From assembly GCA_947623305.1 (NCBI GenBank), contig CANQGQ010000013.1:19250-83249 (forward strand): a DNA stretch of 64,000 nucleotides, written 5' to 3'. A model generated the notes under the pieces. That model saw only the letters and a program-made list of their open reading frames with translations. It was not told the origin of the DNA and did no database searches. The translations under genes were made by a program, and so were the position numbers. The stretch comes from an uncultured Alistipes sp. GTDB taxonomy: Bacteria; Bacteroidota; Bacteroidia; Bacteroidales; Rikenellaceae. This document shows, piece by piece, positions 8,148 through 16,855 of this stretch. Position 1 is the first letter of the stretch. Every line of letters starts with the position of its first letter.

Positions 8148-9242
8148 ATGGCAGAGAAAGAGGTGAAGTTAATGAAAGGCAACGAAGTGATCGCTCATGC
8201 GGCGATCCGCTACGGTTGCGACGGCTATTTCGGCTACCCGATCACGCCCCAGTCGGAGGTGATGGAGACCTTGATGGAACTGAAACCTTGGGAAACGACG
8301 GGCATGGTCGTATTGCAGGCCGAATCCGAAGTCTCTTCCATCAATATGTTGTACGGAGGGGCCGCGACCGGCAAACGGGTGATGACCTCTTCGTCGAGCC
8401 CCGGTATTTCGTTGATGTCCGAGGGGCTCAGTTACTTGGCCGGTGCCGAACTCCCCTGCCTCATTATCAACTGCCAACGCGGCGGCCCCGGGTTGGGGAC
8501 GATTCAGCCGTCGCAGGGCGACTATTTCCAGGCGACGAAAGGCGGAGGACATGGCGATTATCATTTGATCGTGCTGGCGCCGAACTCCGTGCAGGAGATG
8601 CACGATCATGTGGCCGAAGCATTCGATCTGGCTTTCAAATATCGCAATCCGGCGATGATTCTGGCCGACGGCGCCATCGGTCAGATGATGGAAAAGGTGG
8701 TGCTGGCTCCGCAGCGTCCGCGCAAGACCGATGAGGAGACCCGTGCCGAAGCACGCGCGTGGGCTGCTTACGGCAAGCCGGCCGATCGCGAACGCAACAT
8801 CGTTACTTCGTTGGAATTGCAGTCGGAGAAGATGGAAATCATCAACCAACGGTTGCAGGAGAAATATCGCACGATGGAAGAACTTGAGGTGCGTTACGAA
8901 GCGATCGAGTGCGACGATGCCGAATATGTGATCGTGGCGTTCGGTTCGTCGGCCCGCATCTGCTCGGCGACGGTCGAAATGGCTCGGGCCGAGGGTTTGC
9001 GTGTCGGCTTGTTACGTCCTATCACGCTCTACCCCTTCCCGAAGAAACAAATCGCCGAATTGGCGGCCCGAGGCGTGAAGGGATTCCTTTCCGCCGAACT
9101 GAATGCCGGTCAGATGGTCGAGGATGTCCGGCTTGCGGTCAACGGAAAAGCTCCCGTAGAGCATTATGGACGCCAGGGAGGCATGCTTTTCAATCCCGAC
9201 GAGGTGCTGGCGGCACTCAAAGAAAAACTGATTAAAAAGTAA
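8148..9242 (+). CDS. korA: 2-oxoacid:ferredoxin oxidoreductase alpha subunit (VorB/KorA type)
   Basis: 364 residues. The N-terminal pyrimidine-binding fold includes YGCDGYFGYPITPQSE, SSSPGISLMSEGLSYLAG and QRGGPGLGT, which are typical of pyruvate/2-oxoglutarate ferredoxin oxidoreductase alpha chains. A C-terminal domain (VAFGSSARI, LLRPITLYPFP) completes it. The complex performs CoA-dependent, ferredoxin-linked oxidative decarboxylation of a 2-oxoacid or the reverse reaction. The gene set and subunit lengths best fit 2-oxoglutarate or branched-chain 2-oxoacid; I cannot decide between them. Confidence 0.92.
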   Translation: MAEKEVKLMKGNEVIAHAAIRYGCDGYFGYPITPQSEVMETLMELKPWETTGMVVLQAESEVSSINMLYGGAATGKRVMTSSSSPGISLMSEGLSYLAGAELPCLIINCQRGGPGLGTIQPSQGDYFQATKGGGHGDYHLIVLAPNSVQEMHDHVAEAFDLAFKYRNPAMILADGAIGQMMEKVVLAPQRPRKTDEETRAEARAWAAYGKPADRERNIVTSLELQSEKMEIINQRLQEKYRTMEELEVRYEAIECDDAEYVIVAFGSSARICSATVEMARAEGLRVGLLRPITLYPFPKKQIAELAARGVKGFLSAELNAGQMVEDVRLAVNGKAPVEHYGRQGGMLFNPDEVLAALKEKLIKK

Positions 9243-9247
9243 CGGCT

Positions 9248-10024
9248 ATGGCAGAGGTTGAGATAAAAGCGGAAAACAGGGTCTATGCGAAACCGCGATT
9301 AATGCTGGATAACACGATGCACTATTGCCCGGGGTGCAGTCATGGTACGGTACACAAGCTGATCGCCGAGGTCATCGACGAATTGGGTTTGGCCGACCGG
9401 ACGATCGGCATTTCACCCGTCGGGTGCTCGGTTTTCGCCTACAATTATATCGACATCGACTGGATGGAAGCCGCGCACGGTCGGGCCTTGGCGGTTGCTA
9501 CGGCAGCCAAACGGCTCAATCCCGATCGGATGGTCTTCACCTATCAGGGCGACGGCGACCTGTCGGCGATCGGTACGGCGGAATCCATCCATGCGGCGGC
9601 TCGCGGCGAGAATGTCGTGGCGATTTATATCAACAATGCGATTTACGGCATGACCGGCGGGCAGATGGCGCCCACTACCCTGCTGGGTATGAAGACGGCG
9701 ACGACGCCCTATGGACGCGACCCGCGATTGAACGGTTATCCGTATAAAATCGCCGAGATGATGGCCCATTTGGACGGTGCGACCTATATCACGCGCCAAA
9801 GCGTACACAAACCGGCCAACGTGCGCAAGTGCAAGGCCGCCATTAAAAAGGCGTTTCAACATGCGATGGACGGACAGGGCTTTTCGTTGGTGGAGGTCGT
9901 CTCGACCTGCAACAGCGGTTGGAAACTCTCGCCCGTGGCTGCGAACGAGTGGCTGGAACAGCACATGCTGCCCTACTACCCGTTAGGAGATATTAAAGAC
10001 GTAAAATTGGATCCGACACGATGA
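9248..10024 (+). CDS. korB: 2-oxoacid:ferredoxin oxidoreductase beta subunit (TPP-binding)
   Basis: 258 residues. The beta subunit holds thiamine diphosphate: HYCPGCSHG near residues 23-31, GISPVGCSVFAYNYI, and the TPP/Mg signature GDGDLSAIG followed by NNAIYGMTGGQMAPTT. Conserved cysteines in CPGC are shared with family members that bind a cluster at the subunit interface. Its stop overlaps the gamma-subunit start by 4 bp. Confidence 0.93.
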   Translation: MAEVEIKAENRVYAKPRLMLDNTMHYCPGCSHGTVHKLIAEVIDELGLADRTIGISPVGCSVFAYNYIDIDWMEAAHGRALAVATAAKRLNPDRMVFTYQGDGDLSAIGTAESIHAAARGENVVAIYINNAIYGMTGGQMAPTTLLGMKTATTPYGRDPRLNGYPYKIAEMMAHLDGATYITRQSVHKPANVRKCKAAIKKAFQHAMDGQGFSLVEVVSTCNSGWKLSPVAANEWLEQHMLPYYPLGDIKDVKLDPTR

Positions 10025-10566
10025 AAGAGACATTAATCATAGCAGGTTTCGGAGGACAGGGTGTCCTTTCGATGGGGAAGATTCTTGCCTATTCGGGCGT
10101 GATGCAGGATTACGAGGTAACGTGGATGCCCTCTTACGGGCCCGAGATGCGGGGCGGTACGGCCAATGTTACGGTCATTCTTTCCGACCGGAAAATTTCG
10201 TCGCCCATTGCGCATGAGTTCGACACGGCGATCATTCTCAATCAGCAGTCGATGGAGAAGTTCGAGCCGATGGTGAAACCGGGCGGCGTGTTGATTTACG
10301 ACACGAACGGCATTACGCGCCATCCCGTGCGGACGGACATTGCGGTGTATTCCATCGACGCGACGGCCGAGTGCGCCCGCATGGGACAGTCGAAGTTGTT
10401 CAATACGATGATTTTGGGCGGGTATTTGAAGATTTGCCCCGTCGTTGCGATGGAGAACGTGATGATCGGTCTGAAAAAATCGTTGCCCGAGCGCGCTTGG
10501 AAGATGCTTCCGGCCAACGAGGAGGCCATCCGGCACGGCGGCGAAATCATCCGGAAAATTCGTTAA
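10021..10566 (+). CDS. korC: 2-oxoacid:ferredoxin oxidoreductase gamma subunit
   Basis: 181 residues, starting MKETLIIAGFGGQGVLSMGKILA with the glycine-rich GFGGQGV motif of the gamma domain, then PSYGPEMRGGTANV, which binds the CoA-related part of the substrate. It is the last gene of the operon and is followed by a strong hairpin. Length is normal for a separate gamma subunit. Confidence 0.92.
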   Translation: MKETLIIAGFGGQGVLSMGKILAYSGVMQDYEVTWMPSYGPEMRGGTANVTVILSDRKISSPIAHEFDTAIILNQQSMEKFEPMVKPGGVLIYDTNGITRHPVRTDIAVYSIDATAECARMGQSKLFNTMILGGYLKICPVVAMENVMIGLKKSLPERAWKMLPANEEAIRHGGEIIRKIR

Positions 10567-10586
10567 AAGAGATTTACGATATAAAT

Positions 10587-10619
10587 AAAGGAGCCCGATT
10601 GAGAAAATCGGGCTCCTTT
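10587..10619. terminator. Bidirectional hairpin terminator between korC and DUF892 gene
   Basis: Perfect 14-bp inverted repeat AAAGGAGCCCGATT / AATCGGGCTCCTTT with a 5-nt loop. The A- and T-rich outer ends let it serve both converging transcripts. Confidence 0.75.
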
Positions 10620-10686
10620 GTATCCGTAGTATGGGACAATGCGGATGTGGCTTTTTGACGAAAATTGCTCGAGCGTTTTCAGTGGG

Positions 10687-11358
10687 TTACTCCACCGCGG
10701 CGCATTCGTTGATGAACTCCTCGGCCAATTTGGTCAGAGCGATGTCGGTTTTTTTCTCTTCGGCCAGAATCGCCCCTAATACTTTTTGAACCTTCTTATC
10801 GGGCAGATAGGCGGCCAACGCATACAAAGTCCCGTAGGTGGCGATCTCGTAGTGCTCGACCTTCTGGGCGGCCAGGATCAAACCGGCATCCCGCACGAAG
10901 CTGTTGCGTTTCGTATCGGAAATGATCGATTCCACCTCTTCGAGCAGTCCGGCCATCGCTTCGCACCGTTTGGCTTCGGACTTCTCGCCCAGCAGGGAGA
11001 AAACGGTCTCCAATTCGGCGATTTGCTGATCTCCCTCGTCGTAATGTTTGCTGAATGCCTCGGACAGTTGTTCGGTCGTGGAGGCCTTGCACATCTTTAC
11101 GAGCCCCTTTTTCAAGTGCAGTTCGGCCCAATAGATGTCTTTGAGCGCGTCCACGAAAAAGGTGTGGAAGTCCGATTCGGCGTCGCCCGTGTAGCGGCTT
11201 TTTGAGGCAGTCGAGGCGGTCGATTTCGAAACGCCGGTCGTTTTGGCTTTTGCGGTGGTTGTCTTGCGGGTACCGGTTTTTGTCGTGATCGTCGATTCCG
11301 ACTTGCGGTCGGATTTGTCGGTTTTCACCTCTTTTTCGTCGTTGTCGTATGTTTTCAT
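10687..11358 (-). CDS. DUF892 (YciE/YciF) ferritin-like protein
   Basis: 223 residues. About 65 N-terminal residues are low-complexity and rich in Lys, Thr and Ser (repeated TKT/TTAK), reminiscent of a nucleic-acid-binding tail. A ferritin-like four-helix domain follows: FFVDALKDIYWAE, KGLVKMCKAS, ISDTKRNSFVRDAGLILAAQ, KVEHYEIATYGTL. Glutamates and histidines (DIYWAE, EQ/E, KVEHYEI) supply the di-iron ligands of DUF892. These proteins are linked to stress responses; no specific reaction is established. It faces korC and diverges from the peroxiredoxin gene. Confidence 0.88.
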   Translation of the reverse strand: MKTYDNDEKEVKTDKSDRKSESTITTKTGTRKTTTAKAKTTGVSKSTASTASKSRYTGDAESDFHTFFVDALKDIYWAELHLKKGLVKMCKASTTEQLSEAFSKHYDEGDQQIAELETVFSLLGEKSEAKRCEAMAGLLEEVESIISDTKRNSFVRDAGLILAAQKVEHYEIATYGTLYALAAYLPDKKVQKVLGAILAEEKKTDIALTKLAEEFINECAAVE

Positions 11359-11487
11359 AATCGTGAAAGTTGATTTGCCCGTTCATCCGGCAAATTGCAT
11401 ACCACAAAAACCGCGTCGGGGATGCACTTCTCGGCGGGGCATTGTATTTGCAGGAGCGGCAGGCGGAAAAAACAACAGTTTCTGATT

Positions 11488-12195
11488 ATGGAAAATCAAA
11501 CATGTACTGCGATGCCGCTTATCGGTGATAAGGCTCCGTCGTTCGAAGCCGAGACCACGCAGGGAAAAATCCGTTTTCCCCAGGAATTCAAAGGGAAATG
11601 GGTGATTTTATTCAGCCATCCGTCCGATTTTACGGCGATATGTACGTCGGAATTCGTCTTGTTCGGCGCGATGCAGCAAGAGTTCGAAGCGCTGAATTGC
11701 CGGTTGATCGGATTGTCGGTCGGCACGCTTTCGAGCCACATCGCCTGGTTGCGGTCGATTCATGACCGGATCGAATACCGAGGGCATAAAAAGGTCGATT
11801 TGCGTTTCCCTTTGATTGCCGATATGTCGATGGAGGTGGCCCGAAAGTACGGCATGGTACAACCGAATGCCAGTTCGACGACAGCCGTGCGGTCGGTTTT
11901 CTTCATCGACCCGACAGCGACGATTCGGGCGATCATCTGCTATCCGGCGCAGCTGGGACGGAATTTCGATGAACTGAAACGGGTGTTGGTCGGATTGCAG
12001 ACCGTCGATAAGTACAAGGTGACTTTGCCTGCCGACTGGCGTCCGGGCGAAGACATTGTGGTTCCTGCTCCTACGACTTACGACGGAACGGAGCAGTCGG
12101 CCGAAGGCATGAAGTGTTACGAATGGTATTTCTGCATGAAGCCGCTGCCGCAGACCGACACGAAAGCCGAAAAGCCGCAACCGGTGGAAGCCTGA
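11488..12195 (+). CDS. Peroxiredoxin (Prx6-like)
   Basis: 235 residues from MENQTCTAMPL; an upstream in-frame ATG at 11395 adds 31 poorly conserved residues and is rejected. It reduces hydrogen peroxide and organic peroxides. The peroxidatic cysteine is C52 in DFTAICTSEF. A second cysteine pair lies in MKCYEWYFC near the C-terminus, as in long Prx6-type thiol peroxidases that resolve through a C-terminal Cys. Arg in AVRSVFFIDP completes the active site. It is divergent from the DUF892 gene, suggesting an oxidative/iron stress pair, and ends at a strong terminator. Confidence 0.9.
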   Translation: MENQTCTAMPLIGDKAPSFEAETTQGKIRFPQEFKGKWVILFSHPSDFTAICTSEFVLFGAMQQEFEALNCRLIGLSVGTLSSHIAWLRSIHDRIEYRGHKKVDLRFPLIADMSMEVARKYGMVQPNASSTTAVRSVFFIDPTATIRAIICYPAQLGRNFDELKRVLVGLQTVDKYKVTLPADWRPGEDIVVPAPTTYDGTEQSAEGMKCYEWYFCMKPLPQTDTKAEKPQPVEA

Positions 12196-12206
12196 ATGCG
12201 AATCGC

Positions 12207-12242
12207 AAAACCTCCCCGTTTTGACAAGCGGGGAGGTTTTTC
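12207..12242. terminator. Terminator between peroxiredoxin and fmt
   Basis: AAAACCTCCCCG / CGGGGAGGTTTT stem with a 10-nt loop and a short T-run; it lies between convergent genes and ends 2 bp before the fmt stop. Confidence 0.85.
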
Positions 12243-12243
12243 G

Positions 12244-13212
12244 TTAATCGTGGAATCGGTAGGTCTCGATTTCGCGGAATCCCAACAACAAATCGTGTAC
12301 GGACAGGCGGCGTTTGCCGGCAAGCTGGATTTCAGCTACTTTTATCCAGCCGTCGGCACAGGCGACGGCCAGTTCATCGGGCGCATTGCTGCGGATCGTG
12401 CCCGGAACGGCTTCGGTCGAAGCGGGCTCGAAGCGGACTTTGAAAATTTTGGCGGTGGTTGCCTCGGCATTCTTGCGGTACATCGGGCTCCAGGCTGCCG
12501 GATAGGGCGAAAGACCGCGAATGAAATCGACGATGCGTTCGCCGTTCCAACTCCAGTCGATGCGGCAATCCTCTTTGAAAATTTTGGGCGCCGGTTTGAG
12601 GTCGTTTGTTTCGATCCGTGCCTGTTCCAAGGGCTGAATCTTTCCTGCGGCAAGTCGCTCGACCGTTTCCGATACGAGTTCCGGGCCTAAATTCATCAAT
12701 CGGTCGTAAAGTGTACCGACGTTGTCTTCGGGTGCGATCGGAACCCGTTTCTGCCCGAGAATAGCCCCTCGGTCGATTTCGTGGTTGAGCAAAAAGGTGG
12801 TAATGCCCGTTTCGGTTTCGCCGTTGATGAGGGCCCAGTTGATAGGCGCCGCCCCCCGATATTGGGGCAATAACGAGGCGTGCAGGTTGAAAGTTCCCAA
12901 TCGGGGCATGGCCCAAATCACCTCGGGAAGCATTCGGAAAGCGATGACGATTCCCAAGTCGGGCCGAAGTGCGCGCATCGCGTCGACGAACTCCGGGGCT
13001 TTGAGCTTTTCGGGTTGCAAGATCGGCAGGCCCAACTCTTCGGCGGCGATTTTCACTTCGCTTTTATGCAGTTGTTGGCCGCGTCCGGCCGGTTTGTCGG
13101 GCGCCGTAACGACGGCCACGACGTGGTAGCCCTCGGCGACCAATCTCCGAAGCGAGGGTACGGCGAATTCGGGCGTACCCATGAATACGATGCGTAAATC
13201 CTTGGCGTTCAT
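12244..13212 (-). CDS. fmt: Methionyl-tRNA formyltransferase
   Basis: 322 residues from MNAKDLRIVFMGTPEFA, the conserved start; an ATG 15 bp further upstream would overlap ribBA. Fmt formylates initiator Met-tRNA using 10-formyl-THF. Visible motifs: VFMGTPEFAVPSL, the folate/catalytic block FNLHASLLPQYRGAAPINWALINGE (split here only for description: N, H and the later D144-type residue), and the C-terminal tRNA-binding OB domain. It follows ribBA by 2 bp. Confidence 0.95.
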   Translation of the reverse strand: MNAKDLRIVFMGTPEFAVPSLRRLVAEGYHVVAVVTAPDKPAGRGQQLHKSEVKIAAEELGLPILQPEKLKAPEFVDAMRALRPDLGIVIAFRMLPEVIWAMPRLGTFNLHASLLPQYRGAAPINWALINGETETGITTFLLNHEIDRGAILGQKRVPIAPEDNVGTLYDRLMNLGPELVSETVERLAAGKIQPLEQARIETNDLKPAPKIFKEDCRIDWSWNGERIVDFIRGLSPYPAAWSPMYRKNAEATTAKIFKVRFEPASTEAVPGTIRSNAPDELAVACADGWIKVAEIQLAGKRRLSVHDLLLGFREIETYRFHD

Positions 13213-13214
13213 GG

Positions 13215-14441
13215 CTATCTCTTGCAATGCAATCCCAATTTGTGGTGCATCCGCTCCTCTTTGGTCTCCAAATAGTGGAGGTTGTAGGGATTGGGCGCGA
13301 TGACGATGGGCACGATCTCCTCGATGCTCAATCCGTAACCCTCTAAACCGGCTCGTTTCAACGGGTTATTGGTCATCAGACGCATCCGTTTGATGCCCAA
13401 TTCGCGGATGATGCTCGCCCCGACTCCGTAGTCGCGCTCGTCGGGCCGGAAGCCCAATTCGATGTTGGCGTCGACCGTATCGAGTCCCTCCTCCTGCAAT
13501 TTATAGGCCCGTATTTTGTTGAACAGGCCGATGCCTCGCCCCTCCTGATTGAGGTAAACGATGGCGCCCTTCCCCTCTTTTTCGATCATCTGCATCGCTT
13601 CGTGCAGTTGGGCGCCGCAGTCGCAGCGGCAGGAACCGAGAATGTCGCCCGTGGCGCAGGAGGAGTGTACGCGAATCAAAACCGGTTCGTCGTCCCGCCA
13701 TTCGCCTTTGGTGATGGCCATGTGTTCCAGCCCGTTGCTCTTTTGGCGGAAGGCTGTGATCTTGAAATGGCCCCATTGGGTGGGCATGTCGGCCGTTTCG
13801 CCGCGTTCGATCAACGATTCCTCTTTGAGCCGGTAGGCGATGAGCGAGGCGATGGAGATGATTTTCAATCCGAACCGCCGCGCGATTTCGACCAGCTGCG
13901 GTAGGCGGGCCATCGTCCCGTCGGGATTCATGATCTCGATCAAGGCTCCGGCAGGATGCAGACCGGCGAGCCGTGCCAGATCGACGGCCGCTTCGGTATG
14001 TCCGGGGCGTCGCAGGACGCCTTTCTGACGGGCCCGTAACGGATTAATATGTCCCGGCCGGCCCAGATCGGATGGACGGGTCGACGGGTCGGCGAGCGCA
14101 CAGATGGTGGCCGCACGGTCGTGGATCGAAACGCCGGTCGTGCAACCGTGGCCCAACAGGTCGACCGTAACGGTGAACGGCGTCCCCAACAGCGAGGTGT
14201 TGTTCTGCTCCATCATGTTGAGTTCCAACTCCTCGCAACGCTCTTCCGAAAGCGGCGCACAAAGTACGCCCCGCCCCTCTTTGAGCATGAAATTGACGAT
14301 TTCGGGCGTGATCTTCTCGGCGGCGACGATGAAATCGCCTTCGTTTTCCCGATCTTCATCGTCGACGACGATGACGATTTTTCCATTCCGGAAGTCTTCG
14401 ATGACCTCCTCTACCCTATTCAATACCGTCTCTTTTGTCAT
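13215..14441 (-). CDS. ribBA: Bifunctional DHBP synthase / GTP cyclohydrolase II
   Basis: 408 residues. The N-terminal RibB domain (1 to about 205) makes 3,4-dihydroxy-2-butanone 4-phosphate from ribulose 5-phosphate and shows [11 protein letters not shown] and [17 protein letters not shown]. The C-terminal RibA domain opens the GTP ring in the first step of riboflavin synthesis: [18 protein letters not shown] carries the three zinc cysteines, and [13 protein letters not shown] and MTNNPLKR follow. The start lies 26 bp inside the preceding lptF/G-type gene. Confidence 0.95.
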   Translation of the reverse strand: MTKETVLNRVEEVIEDFRNGKIVIVVDDEDRENEGDFIVAAEKITPEIVNFMLKEGRGVLCAPLSEERCEELELNMMEQNNTSLLGTPFTVTVDLLGHGCTTGVSIHDRAATICALADPSTRPSDLGRPGHINPLRARQKGVLRRPGHTEAAVDLARLAGLHPAGALIEIMNPDGTMARLPQLVEIARRFGLKIISIASLIAYRLKEESLIERGETADMPTQWGHFKITAFRQKSNGLEHMAITKGEWRDDEPVLIRVHSSCATGDILGSCRCDCGAQLHEAMQMIEKEGKGAIVYLNQEGRGIGLFNKIRAYKLQEEGLDTVDANIELGFRPDERDYGVGASIIRELGIKRMRLMTNNPLKRAGLEGYGLSIEEIVPIVIAPNPYNLHYLETKEERMHHKLGLHCKR

Positions 14442-15918
14442 GACGTTTGCGTTTTATGGCGTGCAGTAATCCGACGATGCGCGGTTCGATCTTTTCGCGC
14501 AACGCTTTGATTTTCCCGATGTACCAATCGGTGTCGAGCAAACCGGAATCGTTGGTCGCCTTGTAGGTCAGGTAGGCGGCGATGGGGGTCAGTACCATCG
14601 TCGAAAGCCACATGCCGTAAACGGCATCCCACGTCCCCTCTTTGGCGAATTTCTCGCCCGAAAGGCTGATCATGTAGTAGATGACGAAGAAAATCACCGA
14701 TACGACCACCGGCAGCCCCAATCCGCCTTTGCGGATAATAGCCCCTAACGGCGCTCCGATCAGGAAAAAGATCATGATGGAGACCGGAAGCGAAATTTTC
14801 TTGTGCCACTCCACCTTGCTGCGGTAGAGTTGGTTGAGCGACTCTTTCGATGCCGATTCGTCGAAGGCGAACATGTTGCGGGAGTTCTTGGCCAATGTTC
14901 TGGCTCGGTTCCAGATGCGGTTTTTCTCCCGAACCGGCAGATCGACGAGCGAATCCGTAATCAGCGCATTCCGAAAGTCGCTTTTGTCGAAGCGAAGGCT
15001 GTCGGGGATCGGGAGAACCGAATTGTCGCGTACGAAAAGTTGCTCCTTCAAGAGCGGTTCATAGGAACGGGTCGTCGATGCGTTTACGGTGCGTTCCAGC
15101 GAGTCGATGTCCTGTTGCAGTTCGTTGATGTTTTTCGTCTGGCTGTTCGAAAACAGGCTGGCATCGGTGCGCCCCATCGCGAATCCGTCCATCGCGATTT
15201 TCTGCTCCTGCATGTCGAACCGGTGGTGTCGCAGTGAACTTTTGTTGAACCACTGGCTGTTGCGGGTCTGTTCGTAGGTCTCTCCGTTGAAAAGCGTTAC
15301 GAGCAGGTAACGTTTGTCGTCCGACAGGCGGATGTATCCCGAATCGGCGACGACGGTATTCATGTTGCCGTTGATGGAACGGTTGTCGTAAATCAACACG
15401 TCGTGGAGCAGGTGCGTATCGGGATCCTGCCGCTCCACGCGGATCGACATGTTTTCGATGCCGTTGAAGAACAATCCGTCCTTGAATTCGAGCGCCTGCT
15501 TTTGCTGCCGGATGTCGAAGATGATGCTGAACATCTTTCGATTGGCATAAGGTACGAGGTTGTTCGTGATAAAGAAACTGCCGACGGCGATGAACCCGGT
15601 CAGGATGATCAACGGTTTGGTGATCTGGATCAACGACATGCCAGCCGATTTCATGGCCAGCAATTCGTAATTTTCGCCCAAGTTGCCCATCGTCATGATG
15701 GCGGCGAGCAGCATGGCTAACGGCAGGCCCATCGGAATCATGTTGGCCATCGCGTAGGTGAACAGCTCGATGATGATGCCCGTGCTCAACCCCTTGCCGA
15801 CCAATTCGTCGATGTAGCGCCATACGAAATTCATCAGCAGGACGAACATCACGATGAAAAACGTGAGGATCATCGGCCCGAGGTAGGCTTTCAGTACGAA
15901 TTTATGAATGGTTTTCAT
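14416..15918 (-). CDS. LptF/LptG family permease
   Basis: 500 residues. The N-terminus is [30 protein letters not shown], followed by two more membrane helices (to about residue 125), a long periplasmic beta-jellyroll region, and three C-terminal helices ([46 protein letters not shown]). This is the YjgP/YjgQ architecture of the inner-membrane LPS exporter. The periplasmic part (about residues 130-380) is longer than in E. coli, as usual in Bacteroidetes. Whether it is LptF or LptG cannot be decided. It overlaps both neighbours (17 and 26 bp). Confidence 0.9.
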   Translation of the reverse strand: MKTIHKFVLKAYLGPMILTFFIVMFVLLMNFVWRYIDELVGKGLSTGIIIELFTYAMANMIPMGLPLAMLLAAIMTMGNLGENYELLAMKSAGMSLIQITKPLIILTGFIAVGSFFITNNLVPYANRKMFSIIFDIRQQKQALEFKDGLFFNGIENMSIRVERQDPDTHLLHDVLIYDNRSINGNMNTVVADSGYIRLSDDKRYLLVTLFNGETYEQTRNSQWFNKSSLRHHRFDMQEQKIAMDGFAMGRTDASLFSNSQTKNINELQQDIDSLERTVNASTTRSYEPLLKEQLFVRDNSVLPIPDSLRFDKSDFRNALITDSLVDLPVREKNRIWNRARTLAKNSRNMFAFDESASKESLNQLYRSKVEWHKKISLPVSIMIFFLIGAPLGAIIRKGGLGLPVVVSVIFFVIYYMISLSGEKFAKEGTWDAVYGMWLSTMVLTPIAAYLTYKATNDSGLLDTDWYIGKIKALREKIEPRIVGLLHAIKRKRHDKRDGIE

Positions 15919-16759
15919 GCGAGGAGTTCCGTTTTTTGCCGACGTTTGCGCCCGACAAAGTTAATAGTTTTATCAGAATAAGCGCGACGGTGAGGATAAA
16001 TATGATGGCAGCGCCGGGGGGCACTTCGTATTGATAACTGACGAGCAGGCCGGCGACATTGCCTGCGACGGCGACGGCGGGTGCCGCTGCGGCTAACGTG
16101 CGGTAGGAATGCGACAGCGCATTGACGATGACCACGGGCATGGTCAACAGCGAGATGAGCAGGACGATGCCCATGATGCGGATCGACAGAACGATGGTTA
16201 CGGCGACCGAAACGGCCATCAGATAGGAGATGAGACGGGTCGGGATGCCTCGGCTGCGGGCGAATTCGCGGTCGAAAGCGACGTACATCACCGGCCGGAG
16301 CCAAAGCAAAGCGCCTATGAGAATGGCGAAGGTCAGTCCGGCGAGGGCGAGGACGTCGCTTCGGGTTACGGTAACGATGCTGCCGAAAAGGTAAGCCGAG
16401 AGGTCGCCCGAGGTGTAGCCCGGGCGCAGGCTCATGAAAAGCGCTCCGATCGCCATGCCGACTGACCAGATGATGCCGATGGCGGAATCTTCGCGAATCC
16501 GGCCGCGACTTCCGGCCCATTCGATGCCGAGGGCCGACAGAACGGCGAAAATCATCGCTCCGCCGATGGGATTGGCCCCGAAGAAGAAGGCGATGCCCAA
16601 TCCCCCGAACGAAGCATGGGTGATCCCTCCGGCCAGGAACACCATGCGCCGGCATACGATATAGGTGCCGATGATTCCGCAGGTGATGCCCGACAGTATG
16701 CATGCGATGAACGCATTGGACAGATAGCCGTATTGGAGCAGATCGCTGAAAAAATCCAT
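15902..16759 (-). CDS. Metal ABC transporter permease (ZnuB/MntB family)
   Basis: 285 residues starting MDFFSDLLQYGYLSN, with eight or nine hydrophobic helices. Family motifs are GIIGTYIVCRRMVFLAGGITHASFGG (described here by its GGITHASFGG core), FDREFARSRGIP and LSIRIMGIVLLISLL. It belongs to the ABC-3 permeases that import zinc or manganese. No ATPase or binding protein gene is adjacent, so partners must be elsewhere. It is the first gene of the operon with lptF/G, ribBA and fmt, with a consensus promoter directly upstream. The frame is open much further upstream, but only across the antisense of mtaB. Confidence 0.9.
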   Translation of the reverse strand: MDFFSDLLQYGYLSNAFIACILSGITCGIIGTYIVCRRMVFLAGGITHASFGGLGIAFFFGANPIGGAMIFAVLSALGIEWAGSRGRIREDSAIGIIWSVGMAIGALFMSLRPGYTSGDLSAYLFGSIVTVTRSDVLALAGLTFAILIGALLWLRPVMYVAFDREFARSRGIPTRLISYLMAVSVAVTIVLSIRIMGIVLLISLLTMPVVIVNALSHSYRTLAAAAPAVAVAGNVAGLLVSYQYEVPPGAAIIFILTVALILIKLLTLSGANVGKKRNSSHENHS

Positions 16760-16780
16760 AACCCGTTTCGGTAAAGCCTG

Positions 16781-16811
16781 CAAATTTACGTTTTTTTGGC
16801 GGGTGTTCCAA
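16781..16811 (-). promoter_or_regulatory. Promoter of permease-lptF/G-ribBA-fmt operon
   Basis: The minus strand has TAAATTTG (16,788-16,781) with TTG at 16,811-16,809, spacing 20 bp, ending about 22 bp before the permease ATG. Confidence 0.6.
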
Positions 16812-16827
16812 AAATTGCGTAAATTCG
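16795..16827 (+). promoter_or_regulatory. Possible mtaB promoter with variant -7 box
   Basis: TTTG at 16,795-16,798 and TAAATTCG at 16,820-16,827 with 21-bp spacing. The -7 box has C in place of the last T of TTTG. It overlaps the divergent permease promoter. Confidence 0.4.
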
Positions 16828-16855
16828 CGGACGAATTCAGCGTCCGACAATCGCC

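Noticed and set aside
10371..10658. Plus frame overlapping korC end and terminator
   Set aside because: Runs through the hairpin terminator; out of frame with a clear gene.
14049..14510. 153-codon plus frame opposite ribBA
   Set aside because: Shadow of ribBA/lptF-G; no promoter and no protein-like features.
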